In this document: in pieces, positions 15,278 to 24,571 of the stretch | Layout of the letters: each line of letters starts with the position of its first letter | Position numbering within the stretch: the first letter of the stretch is position 1 | From: Rudanella paleaurantiibacter | Lineage (GTDB): Bacteria; Bacteroidota; Bacteroidia; Cytophagales; Spirosomataceae | Direction: 5' to 3' | Assembly: GCF_009184635.1 (NCBI RefSeq) | Contig: NZ_WELI01000006.1 | Span: 62,001-126,000 of the forward strand | Length of the DNA stretch: 64,000 bases | Notes under the pieces: model-generated | The model's input: only the letters and a program-made list of their open reading frames with translations | Database searches by the model: none | Told to the model about the DNA's origin: nothing | Program-made: the position numbers and the translations under genes

Positions 15278-17791
15278 TCAATGCCAGCTACAGCCATCGA
15301 GCCACTCCTGACCGGGATCGATGGGCGCGCCATCGGGGGCTACGAGCGCCGTAGTCGCCACTGGGGCTTGTTGCGGGTTCTGCTCATACTGCCGAATCAT
15401 CCAGTGCAGGTAGCCGGGGTTTCGGTTCGATGTCCGATACTGCAACTCAGTTTTGTACTCTACCTCGGTTGAACGACCGCGCAGGTATTTCTTCTTGATG
15501 GCCATGAGCCCGTTGTGTGCCACCTCGCGTACCCGCGCGTCGGTGTCTTTGTTGGTTGCCAGCCCGATAAGGCCTTCCACCAATTTATGCCGCAGCAACA
15601 ACTGAATCTGATCGCTGTGGTTGTACTGCCCTGTCAGGCGCATACCGAACGCTTGCCCCATCAGTGCGCTGACCAGTTCGCTCATGCCGGGTTGTTGCGG
15701 GTCCAGCGCCTGCTGATTGATGAGCCGGGCGCACCGCTCAGGGTTGAGTAAAAGCCGGAGCGTGAGGTTGATAGCGGCTTCGGGCGGGCCTAGCGGATCG
15801 AACGTGATACCCGTTCGGCGTTTAAATACCTCGCGGGGGTTGGCGTTGAACCCATAAGCGCGGGGTGGAATAAGCTTCAAAATCGGTTCAGGAAGAACCA
15901 GGTTTGTTGGTAATATGGTGTTCATCAAGCTACTCAGAGCCTGCCGTTGCGTTTGGGCAGGTACCACCTGCGTAACGAGTTGGCCATCGCCCCGGGTGGC
16001 GTAGGTGTAATCGAGGCCACCCAGCACTTTCACGGCCGCTTCGACCTGATACCGGTGGAACATATACAGTGGCACCAGCACTTCTTCCAGATTAGCCATA
16101 GGCGTGCCAACCGGGATTTTCTTTTCATTGAACTGATTCAGGGCAATATGCCGAATCTGCATCACCCGGTTCAGTTCGGCCACGGCATCGGTGCCATTGT
16201 CCCAGAGGTGCGTTTGGGGGTGAGCACCGCCCTCGGGCCGCCCGTCCTGATCGCTCAGGTATTTGAGGCCGCGCCTGATGTAGTTGGTAATGATCTTGTC
16301 GAGTTCGGCTTTTTCGTTGGCCCCTTTCGGAAAATGCTGATACCCGTAGGCAATGGCCACTTTATCCCATTCGCCAATTTCGGTGGTGTAGGCATTGGCT
16401 AATGAGAGTTTGGGGTTTCCCGCGTTATCCACGATATCCACCTGCGGGTGTGGATAATCCATGACCGAGGCCCGGCTGTTTACACTGGCGGCATAGTTGT
16501 GGGGTAGGCCGAGCGTGTGGCCAATTTCGTGGGCGGCCAGTTGCCGTAGCCGGGCCAACGCCATTTGTACGGCTTCGGTGGTGTCGGCGCCATTGGTATC
16601 AAAACTGCCCACCAGCCCCTGCGCAATGAGGTAATCCTGCCGAACCCGCAGCGAGCCGAGCGTTACTTTGCCTTTCAGAATTTGCCCGGTGCGTGGGTCG
16701 GTAATGCTGGCTCCGTACGACCAGCCCCGCGTAGAACGGTGTACCCACTGTACCAGATTATAGCGAACATCCATCGGGTCGGCATCGGGTGGCAGCAGTT
16801 TCACCTGAAACGCATTGCGGTAGCCGGCCGCTTCAAAAGCCTGATTCCACCACTTGGCACCATCCATCAGGGCCGACCGGATTGGCTCGGGAGCACCGGG
16901 GTCCATGTAGTACACAATGGGTTCAACGGGGTCGCTGATGGCGGCCGAGGGGTCTTTTTTCTGAAGCTTGTGACGGGCAATGTACCGTTTGCTGATAGGC
17001 TGGCTAAACGGCGAGGCATAATCGAAGAAGTCGATGCCAAAATACCCCGAACGGGAGTCCATTATGCGGGGTTTGTACGCGTCGGGGGCTGTCAGGTCGG
17101 GGAGTTGCACAAAGGAATGGTGCTGCCGCATGGTTACGATGGTTGGGGTAGGCACCACCTCGCGCAGGTACGGGCCCGGCGCATCGCCAGTGAGGGTAAT
17201 GGTTGCCTCAAATTCGGTGTTTTGCGGAAACGCCTTGGTGTGCGGCAGGTACAGCGCGCACCGGTTCGGGTCGATCCGGAACGTGCCCTGCCGGGTTTGG
17301 GCAATGGCCTGAATAGCGCCTACAGCATCCTGAAGCAGAAACGGGGTGAAATCGACCAGTACAGTGCCGTTCTCTTCGGCCACAATCTCAAAGCCCCCAT
17401 GTACCGACTGGGCAAATGATTCGGCTACGGCCCGACGCTCCAGTGAGTCGAGGCTGAGGGCGCGGTAACCGTAGTTGGTTTCGATGAGCAGAACGCGGTT
17501 GCCGCTCCGCTGAAACTGCACGACGTGCTCTTGACCAAGCCGCCCCCGGTCGAGGCCAATATCGTTGGAGCCGACGCCCTGCGCCAGCGTAGGGTAGTAA
17601 AGCAGCTCCTGATTAAACCGGCTAATTTCGAGCCAGATTTTGCCTTTTTTGGCGTCCCAGTAAAACGTCAGAAATCCCGGCCGCTTCTCCATCCCGTTGG
17701 TAAATGAGGTAATGGTTTGGGCACGGAGTAGCAAGGGAGAAAATAATAAAAGCAGATGAAGTAGTAGGGTACGGGTAGCAGTGCTAAGCAT
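15278..17791 (-). CDS. Secreted zinc-dependent metalloprotease (DUF4953/DUF5117 type)
   Basis: An 837-residue protein with a Sec signal peptide (MLSTATRTLLLHLLLLFSPL). The ATG at 17791 is preferred over the in-frame GTG at 17821 because it starts the signal peptide directly. The catalytic motif HEIGHTLGLPH (H421, E422, H425, H431) and the Met-turn ASVMDYP (M444) mark a metzincin-like zinc peptidase. The large N-terminal region (about 30-210) matches the beta-rich domain found in this Bacteroidota family, and a helical C-terminal domain follows. It is probably periplasmic or secreted; the substrate is unknown. It is monocistronic, and its 3' end at 15278 is followed by repeat DNA rather than a clear terminator. 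Confidence 0.88.
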   Translation of the reverse strand: MLSTATRTLLLHLLLLFSPLLLRAQTITSFTNGMEKRPGFLTFYWDAKKGKIWLEISRFNQELLYYPTLAQGVGSNDIGLDRGRLGQEHVVQFQRSGNRVLLIETNYGYRALSLDSLERRAVAESFAQSVHGGFEIVAEENGTVLVDFTPFLLQDAVGAIQAIAQTRQGTFRIDPNRCALYLPHTKAFPQNTEFEATITLTGDAPGPYLREVVPTPTIVTMRQHHSFVQLPDLTAPDAYKPRIMDSRSGYFGIDFFDYASPFSQPISKRYIARHKLQKKDPSAAISDPVEPIVYYMDPGAPEPIRSALMDGAKWWNQAFEAAGYRNAFQVKLLPPDADPMDVRYNLVQWVHRSTRGWSYGASITDPRTGQILKGKVTLGSLRVRQDYLIAQGLVGSFDTNGADTTEAVQMALARLRQLAAHEIGHTLGLPHNYAASVNSRASVMDYPHPQVDIVDNAGNPKLSLANAYTTEIGEWDKVAIAYGYQHFPKGANEKAELDKIITNYIRRGLKYLSDQDGRPEGGAHPQTHLWDNGTDAVAELNRVMQIRHIALNQFNEKKIPVGTPMANLEEVLVPLYMFHRYQVEAAVKVLGGLDYTYATRGDGQLVTQVVPAQTQRQALSSLMNTILPTNLVLPEPILKLIPPRAYGFNANPREVFKRRTGITFDPLGPPEAAINLTLRLLLNPERCARLINQQALDPQQPGMSELVSALMGQAFGMRLTGQYNHSDQIQLLLRHKLVEGLIGLATNKDTDARVREVAHNGLMAIKKKYLRGRSTEVEYKTELQYRTSNRNPGYLHWMIRQYEQNPQQAPVATTALVAPDGAPIDPGQEWLDGCSWH

Positions 17792-17852
17792 AGAGTGAGA
17801 GTTTGTCCGGGAAATTGCCACACAATCGGCAACGATGCAACTGCATTAAACC

Positions 17853-17889
17853 AAAAAGCGGCCCCACCATAATGGCGGGGCCGCTTTTT
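17853..17889. terminator. Bidirectional terminator hairpin
   Basis: AAAAAGCGGCCCC pairs perfectly with GGGGCCGCTTTTT, giving T-tracts on either strand. In the leftward direction it ends the OmpA-family gene (stop at 17907). Confidence 0.85.
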
Positions 17890-17906
17890 GCATACGTTGG
17901 CTGAGC

Positions 17907-18794
17907 TTATTTGCCCTGACCAGCCGTAAGCAGGTTGAAGAACTGATCGAGTTTCGGCGTCAGGATGATCTCCGTCCGGCGATTCGTTTTCCGACCAGTT
18001 GCCGTAGCATTATCATCTTTAGGCTCGTACTCGCCCCGGCCACCGGCCGTCAGACGCTCAGGAGCTACGCTGAACTTGCTTTGCAGCAACCGAACAACCG
18101 AGGTAGCACGCATTACGCTCAGGTCCCAGTTGTCTTTCACAAACTCACCCGCGATGGGGACAACGTCTGTGTGACCCTGTACCAGAACGTCCAGTTCTTT
18201 GTGGTCATTTACAACCGACGCTACCTTGCCCAGAACGGCCTCAGCAGCTTTGTTAACCTCGTAACGGCCCGATGCGAACAGCAGTTTGTCGGCAATCGAA
18301 ACGTATACAACGCCTTTTTTCACCTCAACCTGAATATCCTGATCGTTTACGTCGGCCAGTGAGCGCTTCAGGCTCATTACCAGCGCCAGGTTCAACGAGT
18401 CTTTCCGCTGAATCGACTGGTTCAGGTTGTTTACCTGCTTGGTTTGCTCGTTCAGTACTTCGAGCGACTTCTTAATGCTCTCGGCACCTTGCTTGCTCAC
18501 TACCGACAGGTCGGCCATCCGGTCGATGAGGCTGTTGTTATTCTTGCGCAGGTCAGCCAGCTGAGACTCCAGTTCGGCGATCCGGGTTTTATTGGTGGCC
18601 AGGTCCGTGTCACGGGTACGCAGGTCTGACTGAAGGCCCGTCAACTTGCGGTCACAGTCGCTCAAATCAGCAACAGCCTTGTTACGGGCGTTCTCTAATT
18701 CATTGTAGCTTGACTGTAATTGAGTCAGTTTCTTCTTGCTAACGCAGGATGATAGCAGTGACATTGCTACCAACACATAGATGGCTTGTTTCAT
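17907..18794 (-). CDS. OmpA-family lipoprotein with coiled coil
   Basis: A 295-residue lipoprotein. The signal peptide ends in lipobox LSSC (C17). Residues ~20-130 form a long heptad-like coiled coil (KLTQLQSSYNELENARNK, LESQLADLRKNNNSL). The C-terminal OmpA/MotB peptidoglycan-binding domain (about 165-285) is recognisable by VLVQGHTDVVP, DNWDLSVMRATSVV and ATGRKTNRRTEII. It should anchor the outer membrane to peptidoglycan. It is transcribed alone, with a promoter region of 109 bp and a strong terminator. Confidence 0.93.
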   Translation of the reverse strand: MKQAIYVLVAMSLLSSCVSKKKLTQLQSSYNELENARNKAVADLSDCDRKLTGLQSDLRTRDTDLATNKTRIAELESQLADLRKNNNSLIDRMADLSVVSKQGAESIKKSLEVLNEQTKQVNNLNQSIQRKDSLNLALVMSLKRSLADVNDQDIQVEVKKGVVYVSIADKLLFASGRYEVNKAAEAVLGKVASVVNDHKELDVLVQGHTDVVPIAGEFVKDNWDLSVMRATSVVRLLQSKFSVAPERLTAGGRGEYEPKDDNATATGRKTNRRTEIILTPKLDQFFNLLTAGQGK

Positions 18795-18903
18795 ACGGTT
18801 TTAAAACAAACAAAAACAGGAGGTTGATTTTTGTTAAACGATAACAAAATTACGTTTGTTTCACTATTTACTTAGCATTCGGTCAAGAATTTGTACTTTT
18901 TCG

Positions 18904-20397
18904 CTAAGCAAGTACAGGTTTTACCACTTTTCCGGCTACATCGGTCAGACGAAACGAGCGCCCCTGAAAAGGATAAGTAAGTTGTTCGTGATCAAAGCCT
19001 AACAGGTGCAGAATGGTGGCGTGTAAGTCGTGCACATGCACCTTATCCTTTACGCCGTAGTAACCTATATCGTCAGTTTCGCCATAACTGAATCCTTTCC
19101 GAACACCCCCGCCTGCCATCCAGACCGTAAACGCGTCGAGGTGGTGGTCCCGACCCATAAACGGTAGGGTTAGGCCGTCGCGATTTTCCTGCATGGGCGT
19201 GCGCCCAAACTCCCCGCCCCACACCACAAGTGTATCGTCGAGCAGGCCACGTTGTTTCAGGTCTTTGAGCAAACCGGCTACTGCCTGATCGGACTCCCGA
19301 CACTTGTTTTTCAGACCAATTTCGAGGGCTCCGTCGGCGCTGGTGCCGTGCGTATCCCAACCCCAGTCGAACAACTGCACAAACCGGACACCACGCTCAA
19401 CCAGCCGCCGGGCCAACAGGCAGTTGCGGGCAAACGACCCTACGTTGGGGTCGGCTCCGTACAGGTCCATGATGTACTGTGGTTCACTTTTGATGTCCAT
19501 GGCATCGGGTACGGACATCTGCATCCGAAAAGCCAGCTCATACTGGCTGATTCGGGTCAGGATCTCGGGGTCGTTGACCTCGTTGTAAGCCTGCTGGTTG
19601 ATTTCGGTGATGGCGTCGATGGTTTGTTTCCGAATATCGCGGTTCATGCCGGCCGGGTCCGATACGTACAGCACGGGGTCGCCGTCGGTACGGCACTGCA
19701 CACCCTGATATACTGTGGGCAGAAACCCGCTTCCCCATACCGACTTGCCCGCGTCGGGCTGTTTACCGCCCGAGGCCAGCACCACAAAGCCGGGCAGGTC
19801 GTCGTTTTCAGAACCCAGCCCGTAGGTCACCCACGAGCCGATGCTGGGCCGACCCAGCCGGGCGCTGCCCGTATGCATGAGCAACTGTGCGGGGGCGTGG
19901 TTAAACTGGTCGGTGTGCATAGCTTTGAGGAAGCTGATCTCGTCGACTACGCCCTGCAAATGAGGGAGATAATCGGAGAGCCAAGCCCCCGACTGCCCGT
20001 ACTGGGCAAATTTGCCCTGCGGCCCGAGCATTTTGGGTACCCCCCGGATAAACGCAAACTTTTTACCTTCGAGCAACTCCTGCGGGCAGTCGCGGCCGTG
20101 GTATTTGACCAGTTCGGGTTTATAGTCAAACAGTTCGAGCTGACTCGGTGAGCCGGCCATGTGAATGTAAATCACGCGTTTGGCCTTTGGGTTGAACTGG
20201 GCCGGCCGGGGCATCATGGGTTCGGTGGGGCCGGCTAAGCCCGATGCGGGCGTGGCTTTATTCCCTCCCCAGCCACAACTACTCAAAAAGGAGCCGAGGG
20301 CCATTGCGCCCAAACCCGTGGAGCAGGTCTGGAAAAAATGACGCCGGGTTTCGCGCTGTAAAGCGGCCTGCTGAAGTTCTTTGAGAAGCTTTTCCAT
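18904..20397 (-). CDS. DUF1501 protein (alkaline phosphatase-superfamily-like), Tat-exported
   Basis: A 497-residue DUF1501 protein. The N-terminus has a twin-arginine-like motif (ETRRHFFQ) followed by a hydrophobic stretch, as usual for this family. Inside are FNHAPAQLLMHTGSARLGRPSIGSW-type and WGGEFGRTP-type motifs that relate DUF1501 to sulfatase/phosphatase folds. These proteins are numerous in Planctomycetes and occur with DUF1549/DUF1553 cytochrome proteins, as here (the gene at 20534). Exact activity is not established. It is downstream gene of a leftward pair; the 136-bp spacer contains a CATTACA tandem repeat. Confidence 0.9.
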   Translation of the reverse strand: MEKLLKELQQAALQRETRRHFFQTCSTGLGAMALGSFLSSCGWGGNKATPASGLAGPTEPMMPRPAQFNPKAKRVIYIHMAGSPSQLELFDYKPELVKYHGRDCPQELLEGKKFAFIRGVPKMLGPQGKFAQYGQSGAWLSDYLPHLQGVVDEISFLKAMHTDQFNHAPAQLLMHTGSARLGRPSIGSWVTYGLGSENDDLPGFVVLASGGKQPDAGKSVWGSGFLPTVYQGVQCRTDGDPVLYVSDPAGMNRDIRKQTIDAITEINQQAYNEVNDPEILTRISQYELAFRMQMSVPDAMDIKSEPQYIMDLYGADPNVGSFARNCLLARRLVERGVRFVQLFDWGWDTHGTSADGALEIGLKNKCRESDQAVAGLLKDLKQRGLLDDTLVVWGGEFGRTPMQENRDGLTLPFMGRDHHLDAFTVWMAGGGVRKGFSYGETDDIGYYGVKDKVHVHDLHATILHLLGFDHEQLTYPFQGRSFRLTDVAGKVVKPVLA

Positions 20398-20465
20398 GTC
20401 TTACCCTACCCCCGGCCGTCTGAAAACAGAGTACGGCGACCGATACGGACATTATTGGTTAAAAA

Positions 20466-20532
20466 CATTACACATTACACATTACACATTACACATTACA
20501 CATTACACATTACACATTACACATTACACATT
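20466..20532. repeat. CATTACA tandem repeat, about 9.5 copies
   Basis: A perfect 7-bp unit is repeated over 67 bp between the DUF1553 stop (20534) and the DUF1501 start (20397). It is uninterrupted and therefore likely to vary in copy number by slippage. Confidence 0.95.
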
Positions 20533-20533
20533 G

Positions 20534-23347
20534 TTATTCTTTCGTAATCACTTCGTCCAGATTCAATACCGTGTTGGTCGTCACGGTCAGGGCCGCCAGA
20601 GCCGGACTTGCCTGCTCGAAGCCCATTAGTTGTTGGGCCTCGTCGGGGTGTTGCCGGTAGTGTTGCTCCGTGTTTCGGTACAACCGGAGAAGCACCGCCA
20701 GTTTGCGCGGCTCAATTTCACGCAGGGCTACCCGCCGAAACGCGGCCTTGATTTGCTCCTCAGGCGTTCGGGCCTGTTCACGAACACAGTCGGCCAGGGT
20801 CCGGGCGGCCTCTACATACACTGGGTCGTTGAGGGTCACCAGTGCCTGAAGGGGCGTGTTAGTCCGGAGCCGCCGAACCTGACAAAACTCGCGGCTCGGG
20901 CTGTCGAACGTAATCATGGATGGATAGGGAGCCGTGCGTTTCCAGTAGGTGTACAGAGCCCGGCGATTGCGGTCGGTAGCGTCGCTCAGCTTCCAGCTTT
21001 CGCCGTTGTAAGGCGACTGCCAGATACCGTCGGGTTGGGGAGGCATCACGCTGGGACCGTACATTTTAGGGTTGAGCAAGCCGCTCACGGCCAGGGCCTG
21101 ATCGCGTACCTGCTCAGCGGCCAGTCGCACCCGTGGCCCGCGCGCGAGGTATTTGTTTGTAGGGTCGGCCGTAACCAAAGCTGCCGGAGCTGCCGACTGC
21201 TGCCGGTACGTGGCCGACAGCACCATGCGCCGAAGCATTTTCTTTATCCGCCAGCCGTCGGTCTCCATAAACTCGGCGGCTAAATAGTCGAGTAAGGCGC
21301 GGTGTGTGGGCGTGCTGCCCTGCGTTCCGAGGTCTTCAACGGTTTCGACCAGGCCCGTGCCGAATAACTGCTCCCAAAACCGATTGACGGCTACGCGGGC
21401 CGTGAGCGGGTGTTTCCGGTCCGTCATCCAGCGGGCGAGCCCCAGCCGGTTGCGGGGCAGGTCGGGCGAGAGAGGCAGAATGGACTTGGGTACATCGGGC
21501 TGTACGCGTTTGGTTTTGACGAGCCAGTTGCCCCGGTCAAATACCTGCGTTGGCCGGGCGAGGTCACCGGTGCCATCAAGCAGAATAGGCGTAGACTGTG
21601 GCCGCTTGTTGAGCAGCAGCGCGTACTCCATTTCAACTGCTCCCAGCCGGTGGGCGGATTGGCCGGGCATGGCCCGCTGAAAGGCAATCCATTTGATGCT
21701 CACCCATTTGTTGCCGCCTTTGGGGTTGTCGAGCCGAAAAAACAGGTTGTGCCGACCGGCAACTTCAGGAATCGGAAAGATCTGAACGGTATCACGGGCG
21801 GGTGCTGGTACGGGTAGGCTCACCAGCACGGGGCCATTGAGGCTGTCGCGCCGGATGGTGAGCGTGGCGCCGGGTGTTTCGTTCGACCAGGCTATGAGAA
21901 GCCGGTTTTGCCCCGTCAGGGTTACGTTGGGCAGCCGCCCAGAGCCCTCGTGCAGAATACCGAAAAATTTGGCGTCGAGCAGCGAGGCTTTCTGGTATTG
22001 GTCGAGCGCGTGCGAGTTAAATTTAGGCTCCAGCGTCCGTAAAAACTGGCGTTGTTGGGCCGTTTGTCCGGGTGGGGCTAGGCGGCCCATCCAGCTATAG
22101 AGTTCCTGCACCCGCACGGAGTCTTTGTCTTTGTAGAAACGGAGGGTTGGCGTGTCGGTTGTGACGTCTTCGTCGCGGGTGTTGTTGAAAAACGCCATGT
22201 ACTTGTAGTACTCTTCGTGTGTGAAGGGGTCGTAGGGGTGGCTGTGGCACTGCACGCAGGCAAAGGTAGTGCCCCCAAACACATCCCAGGTGGTGTTGAC
22301 CCGGTCGATAACGGCCGCCACCCGAAACTCTTCGTCCTGAGTGCCACCCTCATCGTTGTTCATGGTGTTGCGATGAAACCCGGTTGCCACGAGCTGATCG
22401 TCGGGTGGGAGGCCCGTAAGCGGATCGCGGTTGGGCATCAGGTCGCCCGCGAGCTGTTCGGTCAGGAAAAGGTTGTACGGTTTGTCGTCGTTAAATGCCT
22501 TGATGAGCCAGTCGCGGTAACGCCAGATTTGCCGACCGGGGTCACGCTCGTACCCTTTGGTATCGGCATACCGGGCGAGGTCGAGCCACATACCGGCCCA
22601 TTTTTCGCCATACGCCGACGAAGCCAGCAGTCGATCAACTTGTTTCTCGTAGGCATCGGGCGATGTATCGTTTACAAAGGCGCTTACCTGTTCGGGGGTT
22701 GGCGGCAGGCCCGTCAGGTCGAGCGAAACCCGGCGGAGCAGGGTAGCCCGGCTTGCCTCGGCCGATGGGCGCAGGGTTTTAGCCAGCTGGGCGTCGGCGG
22801 TGGTGTCCCGAACGGTGCGGAGACCGTCGAGCACAAAATAGTCGATTTCGTTTTTAGCCCAGGCCGTTTCGTCGCTTTCGGCAAGGCCCGGAATAACGCT
22901 CCCCAGTTGGTCCCAGAACGAGCCGGGCCGGGGTACTTCGGGTTTTTCAACGGGCGTGTAGGCCCAGTGGTCGCCCCACTCGGCACCCTGATCAACCCAG
23001 TCCCGGAGTAACTGGATTTCGTCTTCGCTCAGGGGCGGGCCATCGAGGGGCATCCGCTCCTCGGGATCATCGAGCGTGAGTCGGCGAATCATTTCGCTGG
23101 CGTCGGCGTCGCCGGGAACAATGGCGGGTTTGCCTGATTTGGTCGGGGCGAGGGCTTCGTGCCGGAACAGCAGGCTAAAACCAGCCGTTTTTTTCACCCC
23201 ACCATGACAGGCAATGCACTGCTTGTTCAGAATAGGCTTGATTTGGGTATTGTAGTCGACTTTTTGCTCGAAAACCCCCAACATTGAAAAGGAGGACAGC
23301 AGGACTACCGTACCCAAACCCCCGATCAGCAAACGTTTCGGCTTCAT
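20534..23347 (-). CDS. DUF1549/DUF1553 protein with cytochrome c-like domain
   Basis: A 937-residue PSCyt1-DUF1549-DUF1553 protein. After an N-terminal signal/anchor segment, the haem-binding CIACHGG (C44, C47, H48) opens the planctomycete-type cytochrome domain. A second CVQCHSHPYDPF motif lies within the DUF1549 part. The C-terminal DUF1553 region contains NRFWEQLFGTGLVETVEDLG and ATYRQQS, which are hallmark sequences. It pairs with DUF1501 downstream. Its role is probably in periplasmic oxidation or processing of carbohydrate, but function is not established for the family. The gene is full-length. Confidence 0.92.
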   Translation of the reverse strand: MKPKRLLIGGLGTVVLLSSFSMLGVFEQKVDYNTQIKPILNKQCIACHGGVKKTAGFSLLFRHEALAPTKSGKPAIVPGDADASEMIRRLTLDDPEERMPLDGPPLSEDEIQLLRDWVDQGAEWGDHWAYTPVEKPEVPRPGSFWDQLGSVIPGLAESDETAWAKNEIDYFVLDGLRTVRDTTADAQLAKTLRPSAEASRATLLRRVSLDLTGLPPTPEQVSAFVNDTSPDAYEKQVDRLLASSAYGEKWAGMWLDLARYADTKGYERDPGRQIWRYRDWLIKAFNDDKPYNLFLTEQLAGDLMPNRDPLTGLPPDDQLVATGFHRNTMNNDEGGTQDEEFRVAAVIDRVNTTWDVFGGTTFACVQCHSHPYDPFTHEEYYKYMAFFNNTRDEDVTTDTPTLRFYKDKDSVRVQELYSWMGRLAPPGQTAQQRQFLRTLEPKFNSHALDQYQKASLLDAKFFGILHEGSGRLPNVTLTGQNRLLIAWSNETPGATLTIRRDSLNGPVLVSLPVPAPARDTVQIFPIPEVAGRHNLFFRLDNPKGGNKWVSIKWIAFQRAMPGQSAHRLGAVEMEYALLLNKRPQSTPILLDGTGDLARPTQVFDRGNWLVKTKRVQPDVPKSILPLSPDLPRNRLGLARWMTDRKHPLTARVAVNRFWEQLFGTGLVETVEDLGTQGSTPTHRALLDYLAAEFMETDGWRIKKMLRRMVLSATYRQQSAAPAALVTADPTNKYLARGPRVRLAAEQVRDQALAVSGLLNPKMYGPSVMPPQPDGIWQSPYNGESWKLSDATDRNRRALYTYWKRTAPYPSMITFDSPSREFCQVRRLRTNTPLQALVTLNDPVYVEAARTLADCVREQARTPEEQIKAAFRRVALREIEPRKLAVLLRLYRNTEQHYRQHPDEAQQLMGFEQASPALAALTVTTNTVLNLDEVITKE

Positions 23348-23528
23348 GGTGCTCTACTGTGGTTTCTGGTGTTTCGTTTCTGGCTTTTGGGACCGATCAG
23401 GCCATCGAACCCAAACCGATTTACGAACTACCGAGGTTGTCTGGTGCTTTGCTATCAAAGGCGTAAGGAGGGCCGTTTTTACGCCTGTAGATCCGTAAAA
23501 TTTACAAGTACATCCGGGAAAAAAGCAA

Positions 23529-23554
23529 AACAGCCCGACTTTTGCCGGGCTGTT
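23529..23554 (-). terminator. Rho-independent terminator of the sugar-isomerase transcript
   Basis: AACAGCCCG pairs with CGGGCTGTT, and the reverse strand continues into TTGCTTTTTT. It lies just past the stop at 23579 and separates this transcript from the DUF1553 operon. Confidence 0.85.
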
Positions 23555-23578
23555 GCATGTTGGTATGGGTTGCTGCGG

Positions 23579-24469
23579 CTACACGTCGCAGATTTGAACC
23601 CCTTTCTTGAGCGATTCGAGCATACCGGCCTTGTCTTTGGGAGTCGGTACGTACTCCTGCCCAATGAAACCTTTGTAGCCGGTGGCCACAATCGCTTTCA
23701 CAATAGCGGGGTAATAAATCTCCTGCGTATCGTCGATTTCCTTGCGGCCGGGCATCCCGCCCGTGTGGTAGTGGCTGAAATACTGCCCGTACCGACGGAT
23801 GTTGCGGATGTGGTCGCCCTGCATACTCTGCATGTGGAAAATGTCGTACAGCAGTTTGAATTTCGACGAGCCCACCATTTCGCACAACACAGCTCCCCAC
23901 TGCGGGTTATCGCACTGGTAATCGGGGTGGCTGTCGCGCGAGCTGAGTAGCTCCATCGTGATGGTCACGTCGTGCTTCTCGGCAATAGGCATGATCTTTT
24001 TCAGACCCGCCTGGCAGTTGAGCAGGCCCTCGTAGTCGCCCAGGCCATTGCGGTTGCCTGAAAACGTGATGAGGTTTTTCACGCCCATGCTTGCCGCCTG
24101 CGGAATCAGCTCGGTGTACAAAGCCACCAGGGCATCGTGGTTTTTGGGGTTGTTGAAACAACTGGGCAGACCCAGTCCTTTGGGCCAGGCATCGGGTTGC
24201 CCCATAGCCGAGGTAAGGCCGTATTTCTTCAACACCTCCCACTCTTTGGGGCCGGTCAGTTCGATCGACTCAATGCCGATGGCCTTGCAGCCCTCAGCGA
24301 GTTCTTCGAGCGGGATACTACCATAGCACCACCGGCTTACCGAGTGGCGGATGTTTCCTTTCAGGGCAGGCATGGCGGTAGTTGTTTCCATCGGGTTGGC
24401 GAGGGCGTCGGTCAGCGACAGCGTGAGGGCGCTGCCGGTGAGGGTTTTGAGGGCATTTCGGCGTTTCAT
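23579..24469 (-). CDS. Hydroxypyruvate isomerase-like sugar isomerase/epimerase, exported
   Basis: A 296-residue xylose-isomerase-type TIM barrel. The N-terminus MKRRNALKTLTGSALTLSL has an RRNALK twin-arginine-like motif and a hydrophobic core, implying Tat export. Metal-site motifs typical of Hyi/IolE-like enzymes are present: TMELLSSRDSHPDYQC, LLYDIFHMQSMQGD and YHTGGMPGRKEI. The exact substrate is not predictable. It is the downstream partner of a DUF1080 gene, a pairing common in glycoside-processing clusters of Bacteroidota and Planctomycetes. The intercistronic spacer holds an octamer-repeat hairpin. Confidence 0.88.
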   Translation of the reverse strand: MKRRNALKTLTGSALTLSLTDALANPMETTTAMPALKGNIRHSVSRWCYGSIPLEELAEGCKAIGIESIELTGPKEWEVLKKYGLTSAMGQPDAWPKGLGLPSCFNNPKNHDALVALYTELIPQAASMGVKNLITFSGNRNGLGDYEGLLNCQAGLKKIMPIAEKHDVTITMELLSSRDSHPDYQCDNPQWGAVLCEMVGSSKFKLLYDIFHMQSMQGDHIRNIRRYGQYFSHYHTGGMPGRKEIDDTQEIYYPAIVKAIVATGYKGFIGQEYVPTPKDKAGMLESLKKGVQICDV

Positions 24470-24470
24470 A

Positions 24471-24569
24471 ATGAGTGAATGAGTGAATGAGTGAATGGGC
24501 GAATGAGTTGAAGGCAGCCATTGACGAAAAGGCTTGCCTATTCACTCAATCGCTCATTCACTCAATCGC
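24471..24569. repeat. Octamer-repeat hairpin (GAATGAGT) between DUF1080 and isomerase genes
   Basis: The left arm (24471-24510) is tandem GAATGAGT-like units. The right arm (24541-24569) is its inverted form, TTCACTCAATCGCTCATTCA-like. A smaller GGCA...TGCC stem lies in the loop. There is no T-tract, so the hairpin more likely shapes the mRNA than ends it. Confidence 0.75.
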
Positions 24570-24571
24570 AA

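Noticed and set aside
20466-20532. Possible CRISPR array
   Set aside because: It is a pure 7-bp repeat without spacers, and no cas gene is near.
20381-20629. A frame reading repeated HITHYTL
   Set aside because: It is only the translation of the CATTACA tandem repeat; it overlaps gene ends on the other strand and has no protein-like flank.
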